A stretch of 64,000 nucleotides of DNA. Origin: Dillenia suffruticosa. Taxonomy: Eukaryota; Streptophyta; Magnoliopsida; Dilleniales; Dilleniaceae. A program made the position numbers and the translations under genes. Each line of letters starts with the position of its first letter. Position 1 is the stretch's first letter. The stretch covers positions 16,040,001 to 16,104,000 of the forward strand of contig JAVTVX010000031.1 of the NCBI GenBank assembly GCA_033439265.1. Direction: 5' to 3'. Of the stretch, positions 31,774 to 43,618 are shown in pieces. The notes below the pieces were generated by a model. The model was not told where the DNA came from. It made no database searches and saw only the letters and a list, made by a program, of their open reading frames with translations.

Positions 31774-34700
31774 AGCTTATGTTTGAACCTCGATGAAAAA
31801 GATTTTTCTTCAATCAGCCTTCTAGAAAATCTTGAAATTCTATTAAAGTAGAACCGGGGGCAACTCACCAGACAATTACAGATTGAGCAATTCACTGTGG
31901 CATGTTGAATCTGAAGAAATACTGTGAGCATCTGGAGAAAATTGCAATCCTCTCAAGGTTCGTTCTTAGCTTCTGCCCCACAAGTATGCTGAACATATTT
32001 TTTTCTTTTATGCGTGTTTCATGTTTACATAATTCCTGTTTACTCTTTTGTCCTGATTAAGATTTATTTCTTTGTTGCGCATGTGTCAACCCTGTTCTTA
32101 CTGCCTGCAAAGCTTGCATGATCTGGACAACCCTGTTCTTGCTCAAGGAGAAATTGACATTCACCAGAAATTTTCCATTTTCTGTAAGAGTCCTAATCTG
32201 TTACTTTACCTCTTGGAGCCTAGGGCTTTGTGCGGGAGTTTTTGGAAGAAAAGAAGAGAAAAGAAAAGAAAAGGCAGAACAGAAAAGAAAAGAGGAGAAA
32301 AGATATATCATCTTATTTGGCAGTTTAAGAAACAAAAGAAAGGAAATCAATTTTTTTTTAATATTTGGGAGTTAGAGAGAAATAAGATGAAAATATTTAA
32401 GAACATACTACTTTTACCTTTCCGATATGTGATTTTTACAGTTTTGTAAATATTGTTTTGTTGATAATTGATGGAGAATTAGATGGCCCAATGCTCTTCT
32501 GGATTATTGAAATTATTTGAATGCTATGAGCTTTGCAACCTTTACTTTGAGATGCATGTGAGTTGGGCAACTTTTTGGAGTATCTATATGATATATTGGG
32601 CATAAACTTATATTGTGTCAGTTTTTAAGTTAAAATTGGTATATTAAAATTTTTGCTGCTGTCCATGAACATTTCCCTCCATTTCTTCCCATTTTTGGGA
32701 GGAAAGTTTTTAATCTTTTGGAAAGATCATCTTTCTACCCTAATCATTTCTTCTCTGTTCCACTTCAGCTCTCAAACAAAGGAATCTAATAGTTTTTCCT
32801 TCAGAATTTTTTCCTTTTTGCCCGTTTCCTATCTTCCAAATGACGCCTAAGGATGAAGTTTATTTTGGAACTTTTGCTATAAGTAGCATAAACCCATAGT
32901 GTTGCATTTGGACTAAAAATATTATTCGAAACTATGTTGCTTCTTTTGAGTTTATATTGCTTTTAATTATTATGATGAAAATCTATATGTATGTCCAATT
33001 TGACTGGGATTACTTAATTTATTCACTTCTGTGTATGTATAAGGATAAAAATAGTTGTAGAATAATATTAAACTAAACTGATTCTGCTTTTTAACTCAGG
33101 GTAGTGCATTCGGGGAAAATTGCCATCCCTACAAAATTCTATTCCTGAATTCTGCCCCTACAGGTGTCCCTAATATACTTCACAGTCTGCATGTTACATT
33201 GTTTTGAATTTGCTTTAGTTCATGATGTGAGATTTTATGCAGAATTTACGCGTTTCTCCACTATCCTTTCAAACCACAAAAATAAATAAACTGTTTGTGC
33301 TATTTTAGTCATGAGACTGATGGGGAAGCTTTTGGCATGCATCTTTCCTTGTCCGTTTTCTTAACAGCCCTGATCTATTATTGTTCTCTTTCAGGGTCTA
33401 AATGATGAGATCACCTTGTGGGAAGCCTTTTCATAAAGAGTGGCATAAACCCCTGCTGTTGCATTTGCATTGATAAACGTAATTTTTATAAGAAAACATC
33501 AATCCCTTCAAAGGAAAGTCCGGTATGTTTAAATGCAGGCATCACAGACTTGACTCTACTACTCTATGAAGTAGTTCAATCCAAGAATTCAAAATGAAAC
33601 CTGATCGAAACAGTTGTCTTTGGAAAGATGATATTGCATTTGCTGGTGATCGATTATGGTGTGCAACTTTTCCTTTCTTCACATAAGTAGGACTTTTTCT
33701 CTGCCATTATTTTATCCAGCGGTTCATGAGTTCATCGGGTAATTCAGAACTTCATTTTCTCTGTGATGAAAATGAAGCTCCTGTGTTTCTTCCTTCCCAT
33801 GTGATTGCCGGTCTCTGAGGAGGGAAAGTCAGACTAATTGTCTAATGTGGCACGTGAAATAGATTCCAACACTTGAATTCTCTCCAAAGTGCTACCACAA
33901 TGCCATTGTCATCTCTGAACTTAACTCATGCAGTGAGAGCAAGACTAGACGGATGCCATTTATAAGAGATATCAATGGTTCTTGAAATGCTCGGGGTTCA
34001 GGTCGGGGTTAAGCTCTAATTTGACTAATGTAATTCCATGGAAGGTTATAATTACTAAAGTGTTCTCTTAGGAATTTATCTTTGCATTTCAATTCAAGGA
34101 TCTTTGTGAATATTTGGGACATGACAAAAAGGAGAAAGAAGAGTTTCATCTTTTTAGCTCCAAAAGTTTTAAAAGGGACAATGATCAGAATTTATTCTTT
34201 TTTAATTATATCAGATTTGAACCTGAATGGGGTTAGGAAAGAAGGATTTGTTCCCTTTTCTGTGTTGAAAGCATGCCTCAGGATTTTGGGCTAGGGTTCT
34301 CCATTATTTTTCAATCTGACAGGCCTGATTGGGCCCGCCGCTTAGGCTTGAAAGTTATCATGGGTCAGGGAGAGATCCTTCATTTCTCCGGCAGCTCATT
34401 CTTTTACTTTAAATATATCAGATTCAACCTAACACAGTCTCATAATTAAGGATATTAGGCAAATTGTCTAATTCTATACTGTTTTTTTTTTCATCATCGA
34501 TATTCAAATTCATATTTCAATTAATTCAGTTCGAATATTTGTTGAGATCTTATTTAAATGACGATTTTTTTAGTATAATTTTTTTCATTTTCAAATTTCA
34601 AAACTTGATTAAGAAATTAAGAGATTAAGAAATGTAACATCGCATTTTGTATTTCACTGAATCGACCATCTGTTTGTTGTGTAAATCTATACTTCAGTTG

Positions 34701-35586
34701 GACCGAACTTTAGCATCACAAATTTCTTCAATCCTTACCTAATGCTTAGGTGGTTGGGCAGACCCTCTCTTTCCAAATCGGCAGCACTCAAATTAGAAAA
34801 TGTCTACCTTTTCCGTCACTCACCAACCCAAGATCCAAAAAATAAATAAATAAATAAATAAATGGTTGGGCAGACCCTATTAGTGGCCTTTTGGGCACCT
34901 TGTCATGTATTTTGATTTTGGTTTTGATTTTTTCTCCTTTTCTGGGTATATGGCCCCTTTCCCCAAGAAAGTAAAGTAATAATAAAAAAAATATACCAGA
35001 AATGAAAGGACAGTTAATTTAGTGAAATATAGCGTTATATCTCTTAATTAAGTTTTCAACTTTGACTCGCGGTCTGAACATAAAAAAAACTACGTTGGAG
35101 GGTAACCACTTAATAAATTACTGTAAGTTCCGAACTAAATTAGTCACAGTATGACTCTAAACACCAGTCGATATAATATTAAAAAAAAGAATATACTTAA
35201 AAAAAGAAAAAAAAAAACTTTGCTATCCTTCTTTTTTTGGTACAGCTAGGCCACCGGTCCATGTCCAGAGCTTTACCGGATCTCCCGATATTCATTTTTT
35301 CTGCTTCCATCCTAAATTGAACCCCTAAAATAATGGAACGGTGCAGCCCACTTAGCCAGCTGCACCAACCAATGCCGGTAAAACCTTGCTATCCTTGGTA
35401 AAATTCCTTTATATTTTAGTCAGTTTGTGAGTATTTAGACCATAAAGATGCTTAACTTCTATATACTAATTACTTTTTTTGGTACCCCAAGATAGGAGAA
35501 AATAACATAAAAATAGAAGATGGAACAAAGAACACAGGAAAGAAAAGCGCGACCTCAGCTTCAAAAACTAGGACCTGCACCTAACT
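31774..35586. other. Intergenic, 3' flank of the NLR pseudogene
   Basis: Contains short imperfect direct repeats (31925-31990 resembling 33105-33175; 32885-32910 resembling 33445-33465), a purine tract near 32250-32300, an (AAAT)n tract near 34839-34862, and two copies of a dispersed repeat (34497-34650 and 35035-35180). No gene is supported. Confidence 0.5.
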
Positions 35587-35784
35587 CTATTGTCCCCCTT
35601 TCCCTTCCTCAAGAAACTTGGTCCTTCGGCGTCCTCTGATCAAAGTCAGTAGCTCAACTCGAGAGTTAGCTACTTCTGTTGTCCCCATACTCGCTTCCTG
35701 ACCTAAACATGCCAGCTTGTCTGCATATCGGTTAGCTTTCCTATGGACGTGTCTCACTGTGATCACCTGCACCTCTCTCTTCAA
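35587..35784 (-). pseudogene. RNase H-like (RVT_3) C-terminal fragment
   Basis: The minus-strand frame reads EVQVITVRHVHRKANRYADK then LACLG, the C-terminal motif of plant RNase H-like domains found in non-LTR retrotransposon-derived genes (usually HVYREAN.xADxLAxxG). There is no ATG (frame opens with TTG) and no upstream catalytic part, so this is a remnant. Confidence 0.6.
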
Positions 35785-36024
35785 TGATTTATATAATTTG
35801 CAATTATATCTTTAAAGAAATTGCATAAAATAAACACTAAATAATTTTTAAATATACATTTTCATATTATATTTTATTTATCACACATATAAAATTCAAA
35901 ATATTTAATTACAGTACAATTTCAATCAACTCAAATAAAGCCACCCATTACATTAACAAAAAAAAAAGGCAATCCCAAAATTATCAAGCAACAATTAATT
36001 TTATTGGCACAAGCTAAATATTCA

Positions 36025-37326
36025 TCAAGGGACCCCACCACTTTTCTGATCTATTCCGGATCCTTGCGACTCCTCCCCAACCGGATGCATCACACCTGAG
36101 TAAACTGGAACCATACCTGGATTTCTAGCACCATAATACACTTGCTGATTAACCCCATCGGGAAGTACCAGACCCGGAACTTCATACTGTTCCATCGTAG
36201 CCACGGGCACAGCCTTCATTCCCCCACTATAAACTTGACCCATAGCCGGAACTGGTTGGCAGTACCCGACCTGCACATGACCTGGTGGTGCCATCTGATA
36301 TTGTTGAACAAATTGTGGAGCTCGAACAGGAACTGGTTGAACCGGAATGTTACTGCTTGCAACTTGAACCGGCACTGGAGCTGGACCCGGTATATAATAA
36401 ACTGGTACGTGTTGCACGGGCGGACCCGAGTAATGAGGATCCGTAGGATACTGACCCCAAGATGGGTTACCCGGATACCCGATTGGCACTGAAGGAACCC
36501 GATCCGTTTCTACGGAGCTCTCACTCTGATTGATCTCCTTCACCTCAACTGATGTCCTTGAGTTGTCTAGTTTAGTCTTAACAGGCGGAAGATCGGGCAT
36601 TGTCGGAACAGGTGCTGATGAAGTGGAGCAAAAGGGCGAGGAAATAACCGGAGCAGGAGAACCCGGATCCGAAGATGACACACTATCCGCCAAAACGAGT
36701 CGGCTCTTATTTACTTTCGGCTCTCGTGGCTCATCCGAGTTGGTATCAAGCCCAAACAAGTAGTCGGGCACTTCAGACACTATCGATGAAGCCTCTGACC
36801 GGCCTCGCTCGAGCCCCCGTCCCCCATTTAGCGCGTCAAGAAACCAATGCTCGCGCTTAGCCAAGCCATCAAGGAGTGAGCTTATACTACTGGCACTGGA
36901 CTCTTCACCACCATTGAGAAACAGAAACAACCTCAGCCGAGGCGTTTTAGAGCCAAGCTGATGAACAAGCCGATCATACTCATCAAACATGTTTTCCACG
37001 TCCTCGTCGCTTGTTACAGAAATGAGCGCATCCAGGTCTTCATTGGGGAGCTGGTATTTAACTGTCACGTCTACTGTACCAGACAGTTTTGCAAATTTGG
37101 TGAGAAGTGATAAGAAATTTATGGAACGATTAACTGCAACTATTCGAGTTTCACCGCCGACGTAACGGAGCTGTTTGTCATGGGGTCGAGGAAGAATTCG
37201 GCCTCCAAAGCTGCACATGAAGCGCACGCGCTGGTAGAAGTCGTCGTGAAGCCTGTGTGGGTGGTCTGCGCGCGGGGATGATGCATTTGATATGGTGTCT
37301 AGCTCGATTTGGTGGTGTGAGTTCAT
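36025..37326 (-). CDS. PB1 (octicosapeptide/Phox/Bem1p) domain protein
   Basis: An intact 433-aa frame starts at ATG 37326-37324 (MNSHHQIELDTISN) and ends at TGA 36027-36025. The PB1 domain covers about residues 30-135: RVRFMCSFGGRILPRPHD, LRYVGGETRIVAV, VTVKYQLPNEDLDALISVTS, and the acidic DEDVENMFDEYDRL, so both the basic and OPCA-type acidic surfaces are present. The remainder is low-complexity, Ser-rich then Pro/Val/Gln/Tyr-rich (PVPVQVASSN; QQVYYGARNPG) with no further domain. Plant proteins of this layout are soluble scaffolds that oligomerise through PB1; specific function is unknown. Whether there is a 5' UTR intron cannot be told. Confidence 0.92.
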   Translation of the reverse strand: MNSHHQIELDTISNASSPRADHPHRLHDDFYQRVRFMCSFGGRILPRPHDKQLRYVGGETRIVAVNRSINFLSLLTKFAKLSGTVDVTVKYQLPNEDLDALISVTSDEDVENMFDEYDRLVHQLGSKTPRLRLFLFLNGGEESSASSISSLLDGLAKREHWFLDALNGGRGLERGRSEASSIVSEVPDYLFGLDTNSDEPREPKVNKSRLVLADSVSSSDPGSPAPVISSPFCSTSSAPVPTMPDLPPVKTKLDNSRTSVEVKEINQSESSVETDRVPSVPIGYPGNPSWGQYPTDPHYSGPPVQHVPVYYIPGPAPVPVQVASSNIPVQPVPVRAPQFVQQYQMAPPGHVQVGYCQPVPAMGQVYSGGMKAVPVATMEQYEVPGLVLPDGVNQQVYYGARNPGMVPVYSGVMHPVGEESQGSGIDQKSGGVP

Positions 37327-38993
37327 TCTGAATACCTGAAAGAGTGAATTGGATCAGATTCCGGCGACAGAAAAAAACAAGGAGATGGGGAGTCGAGGAG
37401 GTGGTGTTCAGTTTCCCCCCGGCAAGCAAATATTCTCAATATCCATGAGGAAATAATTGAAGAAGACAATGTTCATCTTCCTTGACCATGCATGTACAGC
37501 TACTCCCACATAATAAAATAAGAATGTATCTTTTTGTCATGGAAAGAAAAACTTTTTTTATCTCTTAATATATTTTTGTATTCTTTGCATTCTCAACTTT
37601 AATTTTAGTATGTCAGATTATTCTTTTCGAGGATGGAAGGTGGGTGTTGAATAGTTGTCACCCAAATCACAATTCTTGTGTATATACCCATTTAATGACC
37701 ATTAGATGATTTCTGTTTTAAGTTAAATTTAATTAAGTTTAATTGACAATTAACCTTAAAAAAAAAAGGAAAAAACACACGCACAAAGAAAAAGGATTAA
37801 AGTATCGGAGAATAAAACAATGACTTTTAACCAGAACCAGGAAAGATGATTTCAACGGGTACATTTTTTTTATTACATAGAGATCACAAAAATATATATA
37901 TTCACGAAAATTTAAATACTAAATTTTGATCTTGAAAAAGACATTTGAACAAAAATTCATTTCAAAGGTTCATTAGAGAATAGTGATCAGTCACTCTCAA
38001 ATGAAGGTCCCTAATGACCTCAAATTAAATTTGAAGTCAACATTAAGGGGGTGGGGGGGGAGCTTTGGTGTGGAATAATGGCTATCATGTGATGAGAACT
38101 GAATGGGAGGCTACTAACTCCAGGACGATGATGTAAGTACTACCCTTTTTAAATTGTGGGCGGCACAAAATTGCTCACAAACTTGATTGTCAAATGCATA
38201 GTGCCCTAAATAATTTATTTATGTATATAAATGGAATTTGGATTGATGTGCCCATTTCGATATCAAATAAAAGTGAGATTTTTTGAATTTCTATTGCAAA
38301 CTCATATATTTATTTTACTTAAAGAATAATATAAATAAAATAAAAAAGTTAATATCAAAATTTATTGGTCATCCAAGACCCAATAATTATAAATATGCAA
38401 TACTCCATGTGGATTTATTCATTTTGTATCATAAAGATGTGATGCATATATATTTTCATGGAAAGTTTTTGTTTTTTATTCATCGAACTGTTATAGACAA
38501 CCCATAGTTCTGTTGGTCAGGGTTCGGTTGAAGTAAATTACAATGAACCAAAGAAAGATCACCAGATTTCAATGGTCCCCTTGTCTGTATCACAGCTGCC
38601 ACTGAGCTGTTCTTACAGGTAAGGCATGACTAGATTTTCGGCTATGCAGATAAAAAAGGAAACAAACCAAAGATAGTTTAAAGACAAGGTTTTGTTAGCT
38701 TTAAGAATTTTCTTTAAAATGAACAAGAAGAGCTTTAATTCACATGATTTAACGAATTTTTTCAGAGTTTTTGTAAGAGAGAGAGAGATTCACTTTCAAA
38801 GAATGAAATATAAGTAATAAATTGCAATATATTGACCCTCCATGAGAAATGAAAGATAAAATCTTATTGTAAAGCCATTGACCATAACTCCAGAGTAAAA
38901 GTAACCATCCTTACTTGTGCTAGAGATTCGACCAAATCCCTTCCTATCAAGACCCTTGCTAGAATTCCAACTCTTAAATCCTTGTGCTCAATC

Positions 38994-39054
<61 letters not shown>

Positions 39055-40825
39055 TGTTGTTAAGTTTTGGCTTTGAAGGAGGGTAGTGAAAGTTTCAACT
39101 TTTGTACCTTGCAAGATCGAAAGGCAAAGGATGCATGGCCGGCTGAGATGGGACCCACGTGTCTCACCGCTTACTTCTTGCGTGGCTCCAAGTTTCGTTT
39201 CCGTCCAAGGACCTGAAAAGACTTGGTCCCACCAATATCGAATATAGTTCACCGTCTCCCCCAATCAAAAGACAGAAATTTGTGTCTTTTAACGTTAAAA
39301 AAAGTTAAGGTGGAGCCCACCTGCGCTGCCAATTAAAAGTTGGCTAACTTGCTTTGATCGTCATCGTTTGGACTTTCATCCTTGGATTAGCGTTAACCTT
39401 GGATTAGTTTAGTTCATATAATGAGCTTCATAATAAAAAATCCTTAATTTTGTTTTTCTGCTGCTTTTTGTTTTGTTTTCATGGTTTCACGTGTGAGTAA
39501 AGTGAATCATCGTGCCTTTAAAGAATGCTTATCTTTGTCCTATTCCCCTTGGTGATTATTTTATTAAAAATTATTTAAATATGATTATGATGTGATATTA
39601 GAAATGGAAGTAATATAAAAATATGAATTATGATGATTTATTGTTTCAATGAATTATTAAAATATGATAGGTTTATAAATTGATTATTATAAATATAAAA
39701 ATAAATATTATAAATATAAAAATAAAAAAAATCAAATATCTTAAAATCAAATCATTGATATCTTCCCAAAATATTTTGAGTTTATAAACTCATTATTACA
39801 AATACGATGAGTTTTCAAAAATTTTCAAAATACATTATATCTTCTTATATATCTTTTTAAATTCAATGTGATATACTAAAAATAATTTAAATTTAAAAGA
39901 AACGATAAATATATGTTGACATAGTCAAAGACGTTTTTTTACCATTCTAAAAAATAATTTTTTTTTCAAAACAGACGATAAGTGTAGGCTGACATAGTTG
40001 ATAATATATTTTTGTAATTCTAAAAAATAACCTTTTTCAAAATGGAAGAGTAAATTTTTAGAGATGCATGTGGATACTTGAGTGATTGTCTTGAACCCTA
40101 ATCGTAACTTATATTATTTGAGAATGGACTAGGGTTTTAGGGGTTTTTGGGAGACGTGTATGAACGCGTGAGTGGTTGTTTTGAATTTTGATTGTAACCC
40201 ATGTTGAAGAACAGTTTTTTCCATAACAAGTCATGGATCTTCTTGAAGTGTCGGTTGTTCTTGGTATTCCAAACACATTGTTTTCATTTTGTTAGAAAAT
40301 ATAAGAGAATATTTGAATATAAAAAATAAATAAATATAGAATCAATATAAAGTATGAGATTTTAATCATTTTTTAAAACGGGGTTATGATACCATACAAA
40401 TAAATCTTATAATTTTGGAAATCAGAGGGGAAAAAAAGGTTATCAAAAGCTCAGCTATATACTTTATATAGTATACAAAGCGCATCCCATATACTTTTAA
40501 TTTTTTTAAAAATAATATAAGGTAAATATTTTAATCAAATAAATTATTTTTTACCATACAGATTTTCTTTAAAATTAAGATTAAATATACATTGCCTTTG
40601 TTGAACTTAAAAGGTAAAAAAGAAAAAAAAAAGAAAAACAAATGGAAAAGAAAAAAGAATGTATATTGCACCTCATAATATATGTACAAATCAAAAGGCA
40701 TGATACAGGCAACTGTACAAAAATGGACTTTCCTTTAAATTAAGGATAAATACAAATGGACTTCGTTGAACCTAAAAAAAAATAATAATAATAATATACA
40801 TAGCGCCTCATGATATATGTACTTT
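37327..40825. other. Intergenic, upstream of the PB1 gene
   Basis: AT-rich with a long GA microsatellite. A G-box core CACGTG occurs at about 39152-39157 in an otherwise GC-normal patch (39100-39260). An imperfect tandem duplication lies at about 40565-40700 versus 40735-40825. No gene is supported. Confidence 0.45.
38999..39052. repeat. (GA)n microsatellite
   Basis: About 27 uninterrupted GA units. Confidence 0.97.
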
Positions 40826-41860
40826 CACTACATAAAACATAGCCTTTCCCGACGTTTAAACATCGTAGCATCAATATTTTCCATTTCACGACGTTTTCAT
40901 AAAGAAACACCGGTAAAAAGAATTTTCAAAGAGGTTTATGTAACCAAACCTTGTAAGGTTTTCCCAATGTTTGTAAATAAGTATCGTAAAAATCTCGAAC
41001 CCTTTTTTTTACGTTTTTTTTTTTCACCGTTTCAACCTCTAATGATGATGGTTATAAAATACCGAGAATAGGTGACAAAAAGTCAAAAAAGCATATTTTT
41101 TTTGTGTTTATATAAAATATATTATAAAACAAATGTCTTATCCAGACGAACAAAAATTGTCTGTTAAATTCACTTAAACCGTTAGTAGAACTTTATCCAA
41201 CGAATAGACTTTCAATTGATCAAATACAAGTCAAAATAGATCTATCCTGATAATTTTAGTTACTGTTGGAGCATATGTTGGATCTATACTAACAGTTAAA
41301 AAAGTGTTAATAAAATTTATAATCTTTTATCATCGATTTCAAAAGTATTAGTAAAAATTACTATATTTTATCGTCGGTTCTCACATGTGTTAGAAAATGT
41401 TATTATCTTTTATTATCATTTATCACAACTGTTAAAAAATATTACTGTCATTTATCATTGGTTATCACATATATTAGGAAATGTTATTATCTTTTATCGT
41501 CAGTTATCATAACTATTAAAAAATATTATTACTTTTTATCGTCAGTTATCATAAGTGTTAAGAAATATTACTATTTTTTATCATCAGATACTACAAATAT
41601 TAAGAACTACCATGTTGTCATCCGTTATTATATGTATTAGTAAAAATTACTATTTGTATCATCGGTTACACAAGTATTAAGAAATATTACTATATTTTAT
41701 TGTCAGTTAGTATAAGCGTTAGAAAAAATTATTAACTTTTATTGTCAATTAGAAAAACGTAAAAAAAAAATTACAGTCATTTATTATCCGTTACGACACA
41801 TTTTAATATAAATCAATATTTTGTATTGCAGTAAATTAACGGCGAGTATTAAACTTTTGT
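40826..41860 (+). mobile_element. CACTA-type element, left end with minisatellite
   Basis: The start CACTACATAAAACATAGCCT followed by TTTCCCGACG matches the terminus style of plant CACTA/Spm transposons. Subterminal sequence repeats gacgttt/cgtaaaa motifs. I find no complementary right end, so the element is truncated or badly diverged. No transposase. Confidence 0.5.
41280..41830. repeat. Minisatellite, ~42-bp unit, about 12 copies
   Basis: Degenerate units of the pattern ttatcgtcagttatcata..gttaagaaatattactat repeat through this span; translation of one frame shows the same 14-residue unit three times. Probably subterminal repeats of the CACTA-like element. Confidence 0.75.
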
Positions 41861-43618
41861 GAGAGACCTCTGCAATATTAAATTCTTAACTTTTATATAT
41901 ATTAAAAAAAGTAATGAGATAAAATGGAGATTTAAAGATCTGAATAAATTATGAATACATTTTTGTCTTTAAAAATTCATTTAATAATTGTTCGGTAATT
42001 ATTCATAAATCACTTTCTATTTTGTCACTCAAATTTACATCTTAAAATTACTAATTTGTTCTTAAATTTCTAAGAATTATTCGCTCTTTTACATGCATTG
42101 CATGCATTCTACCTTGTTTACTGCAAAGCCAACTTCATGTCTCCTTTAAATATATGCAGGTGGCACTTCTAAGGAAAAAAATTGCAAACCAGGGGCTCAT
42201 CCGGGAAAACAAAGATTAAGTTGAATGTAGGTTAGATAATTTTTTAATATAAAAAGTTACTAAGACAATGATTATTTTAGTCATTTTATGGAATTTTTTT
42301 TTTATTTGTAAAATATCGTATATTCTAAAAATTATTTTAACTAAAAATATAAAAATTAAATTAAATTAAAATAATTAAAATAAATTAAGAGCGGTTGAGA
42401 ATTGAGGTTTACAAACACTGATCCAAACCATATGATATTCAATCATAGTGTTATTCTACTAATAACCAGTGAGTGTCAATATTTTCGAAATTTTGACAGT
42501 TAAATATATCTTAATCAAATTTTAGTTGTATAAAACTTTTAATTTAAAAAAAAATGTATATGCCTAGAAATATCCTGAGAGATCCCATTAATATCTTGAG
42601 AGATCCCACGTCTGAATACCAAAAAAAAAACAAAAAAAAAAAAAGAGATCAATTGCACAATTGCACTGCACCAAGCTAAAGACCAGGATCACGTAACGCC
42701 AAAAGTAAATCGAACAGCGTCTGCATTTGCTTCTTTTCTGCTTTCTTTTTTTTTTTTATTTATGATTCTCGAATTCAAAAGAGAAAGAAATAATAACAGT
42801 TAAAATATAGATCATTTGCTTACATTTGTTTCCTTGATGACAACACTTTTTTCCGTACAAACTCTCTCTCACTGCACAAGATAATATATATAGATAGAGG
42901 GAGAGTCTTCCTTCAACATTGTGAATGCATTTTTCTTATGCAATTAAGCATTTTGGAGTGAACTTATCATTTACAAATCAATCACAAGAAGGTATTTGTT
43001 TGAACCTTTTGTTTGTTTGTTTGTTTTTAATTAAAAGTCATAAGAGTCTGTTCTTTGGATAAACAAAAAACTCGTCTCAACTAATTCTTTCGGTCTATAT
43101 TTTGTTAATATTTCCCTGTACCTTCCTAGTCGTTTGATAAATATCAGGTATTTGTATGCTTCGGCTTATCTTTTGTTTAAATAATTTACATTTCTTAGAC
43201 TTGTTTTTGAATAAATTGAAATGGGTTTTTCTTCATTTTGGATGTCATTATTTAATTTGATAGTAATTTTTAAATTTATTTTTTTTGGTACATAGGAAAG
43301 ACTCAAATTCGAGATTTATAAAAGAATGTGATGGCAATAGCTGAGCTATAACTCATAGATGTAATTTTTAAATTTATATTTAGAAATTATTTTGTTGATT
43401 TTATAAAAAAACAAATTGGGATTCCCATGAATCTATATAAACAATTTAAGTAATTATCTTTCTTTTTTCCAGCTATATGATTTTATTTCCTCAGTTGTGT
43501 CTCCTAAGATTTTTAAGGTATATGTTTCAAATAATATGCTAGGAACTAATACCTCTTCACTAGTCTAAACTAATCTCTCTCCATTGTTCATGGGGGAGTC
43601 AGGAACTAACAAACCTCA
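41861..43618 (+). promoter_or_regulatory. 5' flank of ENT gene 1
   Basis: Parts of this region are similar in order to 51300-53390 upstream of ENT gene 2 and one part (about 42885-43000) to 56860-56975, so it belongs to the duplicated unit. A probable untranslated exon boundary is gataaatatcag|gtattt near 43149, matching aaacatctg|gtattt near 53083. Confidence 0.5.
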
